64,000 bases of DNA. Source: Metaruminococcus_A gallistercoris. GTDB lineage: Bacteria > Bacillota > Clostridia > Oscillospirales > Ruminococcaceae. Each line of letters opens with the position of its first letter. Position 1 is the stretch's first letter. Below are positions 16,978-26,900 of the stretch, piece by piece. The stretch is taken from assembly GCA_904394975.1 (NCBI GenBank), contig CAJFNQ010000017.1, forward strand, positions 123,298 through 187,297. Reading direction: 5' to 3'. A model generated the notes under the pieces. It had not been told where the DNA came from, searched no databases, and saw only the letters and a program-made list of their open reading frames with translations. The position numbers and the translations under genes were made by a program.

Positions 16978-17742
16978 TTACCAGTTACGCCGCACCGGTA
17001 TGCCGCACCGATCCAGATATTTTTTTACCTCAGAAACAGTAGATTCTTTATAATGAAATATGGAAGCAGCCAAAGCGGCATCCGCATCGGTTTTCGTAAA
17101 TACTTCTGAAAAATCTTCCAGTTTGCCGCATCCGCCTGAAGCAATAACCGGGACATTGACTTCACCTGTAATTGCATTGAGCAGCTCCAGGTCAAAACCG
17201 TTTTTCGTTCCATCGGTGTCCATGGAAGTAAGAAGTATCTCACCCGCGCCTAACTGACAGGCCTTTTTTGCCCATTCGACCGCATCCAAACCGGTGTCAA
17301 TCCGCCCGCCGTTAATGACTACATGAAAACGGCCATCTTCTGCACGACGGGCGTCAATTGCAATCACTACACACTGACTGCCGAATATATCTGCCGCTTC
17401 CGCAAGAAGTTCCGGACGATTGACCGCAGATGAATTGACCGATACTTTATCTGCCCCCGCACGAAGAATCTCACGGAAGTCATCAACCGTTCGAATACCA
17501 CCGCCAACGGTCAATGGCACAAACACCTTTTGCGCTGTTTTTGAAACAACATCCACAATCGTCTTCCGTTTCTCATGGGTTGCTGTAATATCCAAAAACA
17601 CAATTTCATCGGCACCCTGTTTGTTGTACATTTCTGCACATTCAACCGGATCGCCGACTTCTTTGATTCCTTCAAAGTTGATTCCTTTTACAACGCGCCC
17701 ATCCCGCACATCCAAACAAGGGATAATTCGTTTTGCAAGCAT
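16978..17742 (-). CDS. hisF: Imidazole glycerol phosphate synthase, cyclase subunit
   Basis: TIM-barrel cyclase that with HisH converts PRFAR and glutamine-derived ammonia to imidazole glycerol phosphate and AICAR. It starts MLAKRIIPCLDVRDGRVVKG with catalytic Asp11. VVIAIDARRAEDG carries the second catalytic Asp, and LLTSMDTDGTKNGFD and PVIASGGCGKLEDF are phosphate-binding loops. 254 residues, full length. Confidence 0.97.
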   Translation of the reverse strand: MLAKRIIPCLDVRDGRVVKGINFEGIKEVGDPVECAEMYNKQGADEIVFLDITATHEKRKTIVDVVSKTAQKVFVPLTVGGGIRTVDDFREILRAGADKVSVNSSAVNRPELLAEAADIFGSQCVVIAIDARRAEDGRFHVVINGGRIDTGLDAVEWAKKACQLGAGEILLTSMDTDGTKNGFDLELLNAITGEVNVPVIASGGCGKLEDFSEVFTKTDADAALAASIFHYKESTVSEVKKYLDRCGIPVRRNW

Positions 17743-17759
17743 CGGTTTCCTCCCTCTGT

Positions 17760-18473
17760 TTATTGTGCAGCCCGAATGGCTTCCGTTACGGTAAATGCTC
17801 CGCTGTAAAGTGATTTACCGCATATTGTTCCATAAAGCTCCAACTCTCTGAGCTTTTTAATGTCATCCAACGAACTGATTCCGCCGCTCGCTATAATATC
17901 ACAGGACACTGCTTTATTAATGGCGGAAAGCTGTTCCACATTTGGACCGGAAAGGGTGCCGTCTTTTGAAATATCTGTATAAACGATGGTCTGTACACCC
18001 ACCGACTCCATTTTTTTCGCCAAGTCTATATAATTCACGTCGCTTGTATCCAGCCAGCCTTCGCAGGCAACAAAGCCATTTTTGGCATCAATGCCAACAA
18101 CAATTCGTTCTCCGTACTGCTTTACCGCCTCAGTGACAAACGCAGGATTTTTTACAGCCGCAGAACCCAAAATCACCCTCGCCACTCCGCGTGATAAATA
18201 ATACTCACAGGTTTGCAGATCACGAATCCCGCCGCCTACCTGCAAACTCAAGCCGGTCTTTTGCGCGATCTCTGTAAAAATGTTCGTATTGATCCGCTTG
18301 CCGTCCTTTGCGCCGTTCAGGTCCACCATATGTAAAAATTGCGCGCCTTCTCTTTGGAATTTCAAAGCAGTCTCTAGAGGATCTGCCGCTACTTTGGTCG
18401 CGGTAGCATAGTCACCTTGATACAATCTTACACACTGACCGTCGTAAATATCAATCGCAGGGAAAATGATCAT
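17760..18473 (-). CDS. hisA: ProFAR isomerase (HisA)
   Basis: TIM-barrel isomerase for ProFAR to PRFAR. The frame opens at 18659, but the family starts at MIIFPAIDIYDGQCVRL (ATG 18473, 237 residues), overlapping the hisH stop by 4 bp. It has VGGGIRDLQTCEYYL, TDISKDGTLSGPN and IIASGGISSLDDI, sharing half-barrel repeats with HisF. It ends 17 bp before hisF. Confidence 0.97.
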   Translation of the reverse strand: MIIFPAIDIYDGQCVRLYQGDYATATKVAADPLETALKFQREGAQFLHMVDLNGAKDGKRINTNIFTEIAQKTGLSLQVGGGIRDLQTCEYYLSRGVARVILGSAAVKNPAFVTEAVKQYGERIVVGIDAKNGFVACEGWLDTSDVNYIDLAKKMESVGVQTIVYTDISKDGTLSGPNVEQLSAINKAVSCDIIASGGISSLDDIKKLRELELYGTICGKSLYSGAFTVTEAIRAAQ

Positions 18474-19081
18474 TTGACCAATCCTCCAAAATTCTTTAAA
18501 ATTTCCAAGCCAACTTCTCCGCTTTTTTCCGGATGAAACTGTGCACCATAAACGTTTCCATTTTGGACAAACGCGGTTATTTGTGTTCCGTATTCGCATT
18601 CCGCCGCAATATACTGAGGATCTGTATACGCCATATAACTGTGAACGAAGTAAACGCAATCTCCGTCACGCAGTCCTTTGAGCAACTCGGACGGCTGGCG
18701 AATCTCAAGCTGATTCCAGCCGATATGCGGCAATTTTTTTGTCTGTCCCTGAGGAAAACGGATCAGATCCACTGTTCCCGGAATCAGACCAAGGCCCTGC
18801 GTTTTGGAAAATTCCATTCCCGTTTCAAACAACGCCTGCATTCCAAGACAGATGCCGAGAAGCGGTTTTTTCTCTACCGCCTGTTTGATTGCAGAAACAA
18901 TTCCACAGTCATGTAGTTTTTTCATTGCATCAGGGAACGCGCCAACCCCGGGCAAAATCAGAGCGTCTGCTCGTTCAATTTCTTTCACATCTGATGTGAT
19001 TATACTGGATTCACCTATGTAATTCAACGCGTTTTTAACGCTGAATAAATTACCCGCGCCATAATCTAGGATTGCAATCAC
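18470..19081 (-). CDS. hisH: Imidazole glycerol phosphate synthase, glutamine amidotransferase subunit
   Basis: Class I glutamine amidotransferase that supplies ammonia to HisF. The catalytic triad is visible: Cys in LLGICLGMQALFE and His/Glu in QFHPEKSGEVG. The start is GTG at 19081 with AAAGGAG upstream. 203 residues. Confidence 0.97.
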   Translation of the reverse strand: MIAILDYGAGNLFSVKNALNYIGESSIITSDVKEIERADALILPGVGAFPDAMKKLHDCGIVSAIKQAVEKKPLLGICLGMQALFETGMEFSKTQGLGLIPGTVDLIRFPQGQTKKLPHIGWNQLEIRQPSELLKGLRDGDCVYFVHSYMAYTDPQYIAAECEYGTQITAFVQNGNVYGAQFHPEKSGEVGLEILKNFGGLVK

Positions 19082-19094
19082 GAATAAAACTCCT

Positions 19095-19676
19095 TTACAG
19101 TACGCCCTTTGTTGAAAGAAGCATACCGTTTTTATTTGCGGAAACAGCCTGTTTTAACGCCTGACCAAGCGCTTTAAACAGCGCTTCTGCCTTATGATGA
19201 TCGTTTTCGCCGTACATAACACGCGCATGAAGCGTGATAAGAGCGTGGAACGCGAAAGAACGGAAAAATTCGCCGATCATCTGGGTATCAAAACTGCCGA
19301 TTTGGTCCGCTTTAAATGATGCATCGAACACAAGATATGGTCTGGAACTAATGTCCAAACTCACAAATCCCAATGATTCATCCATCGGAACAAAAGCGCT
19401 CCCGTAACGGTTAATGCCTTTTTTTTCCCCAATACAGGCGGCAAAAACATCTCCCAATACAATCGCAGTATCTTCAATTGTATGATGACAATCCACTTCC
19501 AAATCGCCTTTTACCTTTACTGTCAGGTCAAAACCGCCGTGCATTGCCAATGCCGTAAGCATGTGATCAAAAAAGCCGATTCCGGTCGAAATATCACTGG
19601 TTCCGTTTCCGTCAAGGTTCAAAGATACAAATACATCAGTTTCCTTTGTTGTACGGGTCAATTCAGCTTTTCTCAT
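19095..19676 (-). CDS. hisB: Imidazoleglycerol-phosphate dehydratase
   Basis: Monofunctional dehydratase, 193 residues, with manganese-binding motifs GFFDHMLTALAMHGGFDL, DCHHTIEDTAI and ENDHHKAEALFKALGQAL. The N-terminal histidinol-phosphatase domain found in E. coli HisB is absent, so another gene must supply that phosphatase; none is seen in the operon. It overlaps hisC by 14 bp. Confidence 0.97.
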   Translation of the reverse strand: MRKAELTRTTKETDVFVSLNLDGNGTSDISTGIGFFDHMLTALAMHGGFDLTVKVKGDLEVDCHHTIEDTAIVLGDVFAACIGEKKGINRYGSAFVPMDESLGFVSLDISSRPYLVFDASFKADQIGSFDTQMIGEFFRSFAFHALITLHARVMYGENDHHKAEALFKALGQALKQAVSANKNGMLLSTKGVL

Positions 19677-20736
19677 GTTGAACCTCCTGCAAAACCTCTT
19701 CCAGATTTTGTATTACGCATTGATTCTCTTCCGGGCTTCCGGTCGAAATCCGAAGATGCCCTTTAAAACAACGTATTGCAATGGAACGCTCCAGCATACG
19801 GGAAAAAATTGTATGGGCAAGTTCGGTTTTTACATACACAAAATTCGTCGCACTCGGATAGACAGTTTCCAGCACCGGATATTTTTCCGCTAACAAGCAA
19901 ATTTCCCGATATAAAGTGTCTTTCCCTTCAATAATTTTTCTGGTACAGTCCAACAAATACGGCTTTTCTTTTAAGATCATCGTACCAATCATCTGGGTAA
20001 TGCTGTTAACATTGTACGGGGATTTAACAGCCCGCAGTGCGTTGGTAATGGTTTTATTGGACACCGCAAATCCCAAACGGATTGCCGCCATGCCGATTGC
20101 CTTAGAACAGGTTTTTAAAATAATAAGGTTATCGTAATGTTCTACCTCATCCAACATGCTTTCGTTCCAGAAATCCATATAAGCTTCGTCTAAAACGACA
20201 AGGCAATTTACTGAGCTTACCAGTTTTTTAACCTGCTCTTTCGTTAAACCTCGAGACGTTGGATTACAAGGGTTCGAAAACAGCAAAATACCCGCTTTTT
20301 CACGATTGAGCGTTTCGATTGTGTGATCCACATCAATCGTCAAATCATCGCGAAGCGGCAGCGTATGCAGTTCACATTCCGCAAGCATTCCATAAAAACG
20401 GTACATGGAAAAATCCTGCGCAAAAGTAAAGCATTTTTCGCCTCTCATAGCAAGCGTATTGGCAATGATGCTAATCAGCTCATCCGAACCGTTTCCGGCC
20501 GTTACAAGCTCCGGAGACAGCCCGTAAAAATCCGCAAACGCTTCACAAAGCTCTTTGCCTAACGGATCCGGATAACGGTTAAAAGCAACCTGCTTCAAAG
20601 CCGCTGCAATCCTTTGTTCCAAGTCCTCCGATAAACCAAAATAGGATTCATTTGCATCCAGCCGAACCTTAAAATCCCCGGCGATTGGTTCATAAGGCTC
20701 TAAGTTAATTACTTTGTCATTCAAACGATACGCCAT
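19663..20736 (-). CDS. hisC: Histidinol-phosphate aminotransferase
   Basis: PLP-dependent fold-type I aminotransferase. It has TAGNGSDELISIIA, FSNPCNPTSRGL, VVLDEAYMDF, and the PLP lysine region ILKTCSKAIGMAAIRLGF. Start ATG 20736 with GGGG upstream (357 residues); the longer frame to 20784 runs into hisD. Confidence 0.96.
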   Translation of the reverse strand: MAYRLNDKVINLEPYEPIAGDFKVRLDANESYFGLSEDLEQRIAAALKQVAFNRYPDPLGKELCEAFADFYGLSPELVTAGNGSDELISIIANTLAMRGEKCFTFAQDFSMYRFYGMLAECELHTLPLRDDLTIDVDHTIETLNREKAGILLFSNPCNPTSRGLTKEQVKKLVSSVNCLVVLDEAYMDFWNESMLDEVEHYDNLIILKTCSKAIGMAAIRLGFAVSNKTITNALRAVKSPYNVNSITQMIGTMILKEKPYLLDCTRKIIEGKDTLYREICLLAEKYPVLETVYPSATNFVYVKTELAHTIFSRMLERSIAIRCFKGHLRISTGSPEENQCVIQNLEEVLQEVQHEKS

Positions 20737-20737
20737 C

Positions 20738-22039
20738 TTATTCCCCGCTTTCCTCGTCAAACCGGACGGTAATGGAATTTGCATGCGCTGTTAGTCCTTC
20801 GCGTTTTGCAATACAGACAATATCATCTTTTGCCTGACGAAGCGCATCTTCCGTATAATAAATGAAACTAGAGCGTTTTACAAAATCCTCTACCGAAAGC
20901 GGCGAGAAGAACCGTGCTGTTCCACTGGTAGGAAGAACATGGTTAGGGCCTGCATAATAGTCACCAAGCGGTTCCGGCGCATATTTTCCAAGAAAAACAG
21001 AACCAGCATTATCCAGCCTTCCAATATAGCTGAGCGGGTTTTTCACCATCATTTCCAAATGCTCCGGCGCAATCAGATTGGCAAGATCAACCGCCTCATC
21101 GATACTGCGGCAGATCAATACGGCACCGTAATTTTTAAGGGATTCTTCGATAATATCCTTCCGGGAAAGCTTCGCTGCCTGTCTTTTAATTTCTTCAACT
21201 GTTTTTTGTGCAACTGTTTCACTCGTTGTAAGCAGTATAGCGGACGCCAAACGATCATGTTCTGCTTGTGACATCAGGTCCGCTGCCAGATATTTGGGTT
21301 CCGCTGTTTCGTCTGCCACGACCAGTATTTCACTCGGTCCGGCGATCATGTCAATGTCCACCGTACCATACAGCAACTTTTTGGCGGTGGCAACGTAAAT
21401 ATTTCCGGGGCCGACAATTTTATCTACCTTCGGAATGGTCTGGGTGCCGAACGCCAAAGCAGCTACCGCTTGCGCTCCCCCTAAAAGGAACACGCGGTCC
21501 ACTCCCGCAATCGCGGCCGCGACTAAAATGTCCGGATTGGGCTTACCGTCTTTAGAAGGTGGAGTGACCATAACAATCTCTTTTACTCCGGCAATTTTGG
21601 CCGGTACCGCATTCATCAGCACCGATGACGGATAAGCAGCTGTTCCTCCCGGAACATACAAACCAACACGTTCCAGACCACGTACCCGCTGCCCCAAGAT
21701 CACACCGTTCTCAAGCGGATTAATAAACCCCTGTTGTTTCTGGCGATTGTGAAAATCCGAAATATTTTCCATTGCGTTAAGCAAAGCGTCCACAAATTCC
21801 GGATCTGCGTTTGTAAGCGCGTCGTTAATTTCATCGCGCGGAACTTCAATCGTTTCCGGAACCTTGCCGTCAAACTTTAATGTATACTCCAAAACCGCCT
21901 GGTCGCCGTTCTGTTTCACGTCCTCAATGATTTTCGATACCGCTTCGGTTACCTCACGCCCAACCTCACTGTTTCTTGCTTTTAATTGAGATAAAAACTC
22001 AAATTCCGTTTTTCCATCTGTTTTCAGCACAGGAATCAT
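20738..22039 (-). CDS. hisD: Histidinol dehydrogenase
   Basis: Zinc enzyme that oxidises L-histidinol to L-histidine in two NAD-dependent steps. The 433-residue product has YVPGGTAAYPSSVLMNAVPA, GGAQAVAALAFGT, GPGNIYVATAKKLL, DMIAGPSEILV, SQAEHD and the C-terminal catalytic APEHLEMM and GPNHVLPTSGTAR segments. Confidence 0.97.
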   Translation of the reverse strand: MIPVLKTDGKTEFEFLSQLKARNSEVGREVTEAVSKIIEDVKQNGDQAVLEYTLKFDGKVPETIEVPRDEINDALTNADPEFVDALLNAMENISDFHNRQKQQGFINPLENGVILGQRVRGLERVGLYVPGGTAAYPSSVLMNAVPAKIAGVKEIVMVTPPSKDGKPNPDILVAAAIAGVDRVFLLGGAQAVAALAFGTQTIPKVDKIVGPGNIYVATAKKLLYGTVDIDMIAGPSEILVVADETAEPKYLAADLMSQAEHDRLASAILLTTSETVAQKTVEEIKRQAAKLSRKDIIEESLKNYGAVLICRSIDEAVDLANLIAPEHLEMMVKNPLSYIGRLDNAGSVFLGKYAPEPLGDYYAGPNHVLPTSGTARFFSPLSVEDFVKRSSFIYYTEDALRQAKDDIVCIAKREGLTAHANSITVRFDEESGE

Positions 22040-22043
22040 ATCG

Positions 22044-22673
22044 TCACATCCTTACCTGTTCAATATCACTTAACAACGCTTCAATTTCTTTTTTTCGGAG
22101 TTTGATGCTCGCCGAGTTAACAATCACTCTTGCAGAAATACTTGCAACATCTTCAATAACCTGCAACCCATTTTCTTTTAAAGTGGTTCCGGTTTCTACA
22201 ATATCGACAATCGCATCAGCCAGACCGATTAACGGCGCAAGTTCGACTGAACCTTCAATTTTTACAATGTTTACGTCCATTCCCTTTGCTTCAAAGAAAC
22301 GCCGGGATACATTCGGGTATTTGGTGGCGATTGTTTTTACACGGTGTCCGGAATAAAGGGCTTCTCGGTTTTTAGCTGCAACTGCAAATTTACACTTTCC
22401 AAAGCCCAAATCGGTCAGTTCAAAAAAAGAACCGCCATGTTCCATGATGGTATCTTTTCCGACCACACCCATATCACAAACACCATGTTCTACGTATGTA
22501 ATTACATCAGCTGCTTTCGCAAGAACAATTTCCAAATTGGCATCCGGAATATGTAAAATCAATTTACGTCCTTTATTATGCAGTTCTTCACAGTCAAAGC
22601 CCATCTTTTCAAATAAGGCAACCGTATCTTTTTCCAAACGCCCTTTGGTGAGCGCAATTCGTATTGGATTCAT
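22044..22673 (-). CDS. hisG: ATP phosphoribosyltransferase, short form
   Basis: Catalyses the first committed step of histidine synthesis. The 209-residue product starts MNPIRIALTKGRLEKDTVAL (ATG 22673 with GAGGGAGAAGAG upstream) and lacks the C-terminal ACT-like domain. It is therefore the short form, which needs HisZ for activity and His feedback. hisZ is directly upstream, as expected. IVDIVETGTTLKENGL is the PRPP-binding loop. Confidence 0.96.
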   Translation of the reverse strand: MNPIRIALTKGRLEKDTVALFEKMGFDCEELHNKGRKLILHIPDANLEIVLAKAADVITYVEHGVCDMGVVGKDTIMEHGGSFFELTDLGFGKCKFAVAAKNREALYSGHRVKTIATKYPNVSRRFFEAKGMDVNIVKIEGSVELAPLIGLADAIVDIVETGTTLKENGLQVIEDVASISARVIVNSASIKLRKKEIEALLSDIEQVRM

Positions 22674-22686
22674 ATTCTCTTCTCCC

Positions 22687-23883
22687 TCACAACTGTATCG
22701 TCTGTACCGTTTCGCCAACGATCACAATTTCCGGAATTCCTTTTTTCAACGCATACTGCTTTGATTCTTCCAAAGTTTCAAACACACTGTGTTCTACCCT
22801 TTTGTTTTGAGCGATTAAATCTCTTGCATAAAGCAATCCATTCATTTCATAGCTGTTTTCCGAATAAACCAAAATATCTGCCGGAAGCTCTCTTTTTATC
22901 GAGTGAACCGCAAACAGAGAAGCGAGAATTGCATCCAGATTGATTCCAAAACCGGTCGCGGGAGATGGTGTTCCAAAAGCCGTCAGAAGGTTATCATACC
23001 GCCCGCCGGAAAGAACAGCCTGCCCAAAACCAGAAATATAACCACGAAATAAAACGCCTGTATAATAACTTGCGCGGTTTACCATGCCAAGATCAACTGA
23101 AATTTTGTTCTGCAAACCCAGCATAGTCAAATCATTATAAATACCACGCAAATACTCAACGGTTTTGGTAATTTCCTCATCATGGAACAGCTTGATTGCT
23201 TCGTCAAACACTTCATCCGAACCAAAAAGCCGCGGCAGACGTTTGATCATTCCTGCGGCAGTTTCATCCAATCGACTATCGACCAAATCATTTAAAGCAG
23301 GATAATTTTTGGTTTCGATTAACTCACGAATCGACTCACCAAGTTCATCATCAATCCAAAGTTTTTCCATGAGACGGTTGAATATGGCAATATGGCCAAT
23401 CTCCAAACGGTAATCAGAAATTCCCAAATTACCCAGCGCCTCTACTGCTGTTGCAATCACTTCAAGATCAGCACGTTTACCTTTTGCGCCGATGATCTCA
23501 ATACCGCTTTGCAGAATTTCATCGCTATGCCCGGCAAGACTGGGCGTAGAACGGTATACTTTTTGATTATAAAAAAGGCGCATGGGAAGAAGCTCGTCTT
23601 TTAAACGTGTGGAAAACACACGAGCAATCGGCATAGTAGAATCCGCGCGAAGCGCAATCAAACGCCCTTTCCGGTCCGAAAGCTTATACATATCTTCCAC
23701 CGGAATCGGATGGTTCTTTACAGTAAAAACATCGAGAAACTCAATTTCAGGAGTCGTGACTTCCGTAAATCCGCGCGCCTGAAACAAACCGGACATCTTC
23801 TGTTCTAACTCACGCCGCATGGCACACTCTTCAAACACAAAATCTCTGGTACCTTCCGGCGTAATACGATAATTTAAACTCAT
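22687..23883 (-). CDS. hisZ: ATP phosphoribosyltransferase regulatory subunit
   Basis: A histidyl-tRNA synthetase-like protein of 398 residues, with PEGTRDFVFEECAMRREL and the class II core (motif 2-like MRLFYNQKVYRS and GGRYDNLLTAFG). It lacks the anticodon-binding domain of true HisRS and lies next to a short HisG, which identifies HisZ. First gene of the his operon. Confidence 0.94.
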   Translation of the reverse strand: MSLNYRITPEGTRDFVFEECAMRRELEQKMSGLFQARGFTEVTTPEIEFLDVFTVKNHPIPVEDMYKLSDRKGRLIALRADSTMPIARVFSTRLKDELLPMRLFYNQKVYRSTPSLAGHSDEILQSGIEIIGAKGKRADLEVIATAVEALGNLGISDYRLEIGHIAIFNRLMEKLWIDDELGESIRELIETKNYPALNDLVDSRLDETAAGMIKRLPRLFGSDEVFDEAIKLFHDEEITKTVEYLRGIYNDLTMLGLQNKISVDLGMVNRASYYTGVLFRGYISGFGQAVLSGGRYDNLLTAFGTPSPATGFGINLDAILASLFAVHSIKRELPADILVYSENSYEMNGLLYARDLIAQNKRVEHSVFETLEESKQYALKKGIPEIVIVGETVQTIQL

Positions 23884-23902
23884 GATAAAAACCTCACACG
23901 CT

Positions 23903-23929
23903 TTAGTACGCTAACATAATAGCACGCTA
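23903..23929 (-). promoter_or_regulatory. Candidate operator at the his promoter
   Basis: Two similar semi-palindromes, TTAGTACGCTAA (23903-23914) and TAGCACGCTA (23920-23929), repeat the core TAGyACGCTA with 16-bp spacing (about 1.5 helical turns). They flank and overlap the -10 box of the his promoter. A third ACGCT lies at 23898-23902. This is the form of a repressor operator, but no known motif was matched. Confidence 0.5.
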
Positions 23930-23944
23930 TCTCAAAAATGTCAA
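23916..23944 (-). promoter_or_regulatory. Promoter of the his operon
   Basis: Minus-strand TTGACA (23944-23939, perfect), 17-bp spacer, TATTAT (23921-23916). The untranslated leader is only about 26 nt, which leaves no room for a T-box or attenuator. Confidence 0.85.
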
Positions 23945-23950
23945 CATATA

Positions 23951-26900
23951 TCATCCAAAAAATGACATCTGACTGGATTTTGGAATGCCTTCCAACGCAC
24001 CTGCCTGCTCTAACATTTCAATAACCGATTTAGAAGCACCGGACCGATTTTGGATTTCGTCAACTGATATATACGTTCCGCCCTTGCCAGCTTCTTCCAA
24101 GGCTGCTGCTGCGGATGCACCAACGCCTTTTAAAGCGGAAAACGGCAAACGAATCTTCCCATCCTCTACCGCATAGAGGTTTGCTTTTGACTTATAAATG
24201 TCCACAGGCAGAAATTCGTAACCACGGCACAACATTTCATTAATGATCAGCAGAATATTATACATATCTTCCTCTTTGACCGAACGTTCGTTTCCTTTCG
24301 CCTTTAAAGAGTCAAGATGCATTCTTGTTAAGCCCTTCCCCTTTACAGCTGCTTCAGCATCAAAATCACCGTTACGCACTGTAAAATAGGTTGCATAAAA
24401 TTCAAGCGGATGATAAACCTTATACCACCCGAGCTTAATTGCCGCTGTAACATATGCCGCAGCATGCGCTTTTGGGAACATGTACTTTATCTTCATACAA
24501 CTGTCAATGTACCATTGAGGAACACCATGCTCCTTCATTGCATTGATGTGCTCTTCCGTCAGAAGTTTGGTTGCTTTTCCCTTACGGGTGATCTCCATGA
24601 TTTTAAATGCCATATCCGGCTCTAGGCCCTTGTGCATCAAATAAACCATAATATTGTCACGTGTACCTATTACTTCACTGATGTCACAGGTGCCGTTTTT
24701 AATGAGATCCTGTGCATTGCCGAGCCATACATCCGTTCCGTGAGACAAACCGGAAATCTGCAGTAAATCAGAAAAACACTTTGGCTGTGAATCAAGAAGC
24801 ATTTGACGAACAAACGGCGTGCCCATTTCCGGCAGTGCAAAAGTTCCTGTCTGGCTGTCAATTTCTTCCGGAGTAACGCCCAACGCTTCGGTTGATGTAA
24901 AAAGGCTAATGACTTTTTCATCGCTCATGGTTACATCCGCAATTTTTATTCCAGTCATGTCTTCCAGATATTTATACATGGTCGGAACATCGTGCCCAAG
25001 ATTATCCAGCTTCAAAATGGTATCATGGAGCGAATGGAAATCGAAATGGGTGGTTGTAATATCGCTTTCAAAATCGTCTGCCGGATGCTGAACCGGGGTA
25101 AAGTCATACACATCATAATCCGCCGGAACAACAACCATGCCGCCCGGATGCTGACCGGTCGTACGTTTTACGCCGGTACAGCCAGCTGCCAGTCTGGCTT
25201 CTTCCGCTTTATGTACGACCCTTCCATGCTCTTCCAAATATTTCAGAACAAAACCGTATGCAGTTTTTTCCGCCACCGTAGAAATCGTGCCGGCTTTGAA
25301 TACATGGTCGGAACCAAAGAGTTCCTCCGTATATTTATGCGCTCGTGCCTGATATTCACCGGAGAAGTTCAAGTCAATATCCGGCGACTTGTCCCCTTTA
25401 AAGCCAAGAAATGTTTCAAATGGTATATCATGCCCTTCACGAACCATAAACGTGCCGCATTGTGGACAATCTTTCGGAGGCAGGTCATACCCGGAACCCA
25501 CTGAACCGTCGGTTATAAACTCACTGTACTGACACTTCGGGCAATAATAGTGCGGCGGCAACGGATTTACTTCTGAAATTCCCGCCATGGTCGCCGCAAA
25601 CGAGGAACCAACCGAACCACGCGAACCAACCAAATAACCATCCTCAACCGATTTCCAGACCAGCTTTTGCGCAATGATATACAAAACTGCAAATCCGTTA
25701 CGGATAATGGAATCTAGTTCTTTTTTCAAACGCTCCTCAACCAGCGCCGGGAGCTGTTCGCCATAAATTTCGTGCGCTTTGCTCCAGCAAATCTGCTGAA
25801 GCTGCTCTTCAGACCCCTCAATGCTCGGCGGATAAGTCCCTTTGGGGAATGCACGCAATTCCGGGTCACACATATCCGCAATCAAGTTGGAATTGGTAAT
25901 AACCACCTCACGCGCTTTTTCCTCGCCGAGGTAAGCGAATTCTTTGAGCATTTCGTCGGTCGTCCGCAGATAAAGCTGCGGCTGGTTTTCGTCCTTAAAC
26001 TTAATACTGGTCAGAATCTCGCGGTAAATCGCGTCTCCCTCATCCTGAAAATGAACGTCACAAGTCGCCACCACAGGTTTGTGAAGATAATCCCCTAACC
26101 GAACGACCGTACGGTTAAAGTCACGGAGCTGTTCTTCGTCAGCAGCTTTTCCGTTTTGAATCAAGAACAGGTTGTTCTGAATCGGCTGGATTTCAAGATA
26201 ATCATAAAAATCCGCAATTTTGCAGAGCTCTTCCCAGGGGCGACCATCAACGATTGCTGTAAACAATTCGCCGGCCTCGCACGCGCTCCCCAGAATCAGG
26301 CCATCACGCCATTTGACCAGTTCACTTTTGGGAATTCTGGGCTGGCGATAATAATACTTGATATGTCCCAGCGAAACAAGACGGTAAAGATTCTTTAGTC
26401 CCGTTTTGTTCCGCACCAGAATGATCTGATGATAAGAGCGCAGGTTGCGGAAATTCACTTCACCCGTGGATTTCGTCGCAATTTCAGAAATATTCTGAAT
26501 TCCGCGTTCGTTCTGCAAACGGTTTGCGATATCGAAAAAGATTTTCGCCAGCATTTCAGCATCATCACAAGCGCGATGGTGATTAAATTCACCGAGCTTT
26601 AAATGCGCCGCTACCGTGTTGAGCTTATGGTTCTTAATTTTGTAGAGACTTTTACAGAGCGGAACAGTATCGATATAAGTATAATTGCAAGGGAACCCGC
26701 TTCGTTTAGCGGCCGCCTGAATAAAACTCATGTCGAATTTAGCGTTATGCGCGATCAACACATCATCGCCGCAAAATTCATAAAACTGTTTGAGCGCCTC
26801 TTTTTCATCCGGCGCATCGCTCACCATAGCATCCGTAATGCCTGTAAGATCTGTAATTTTACCCGGTATGGGTTTTCCGGGATTGACAAAGGTATTAAAA

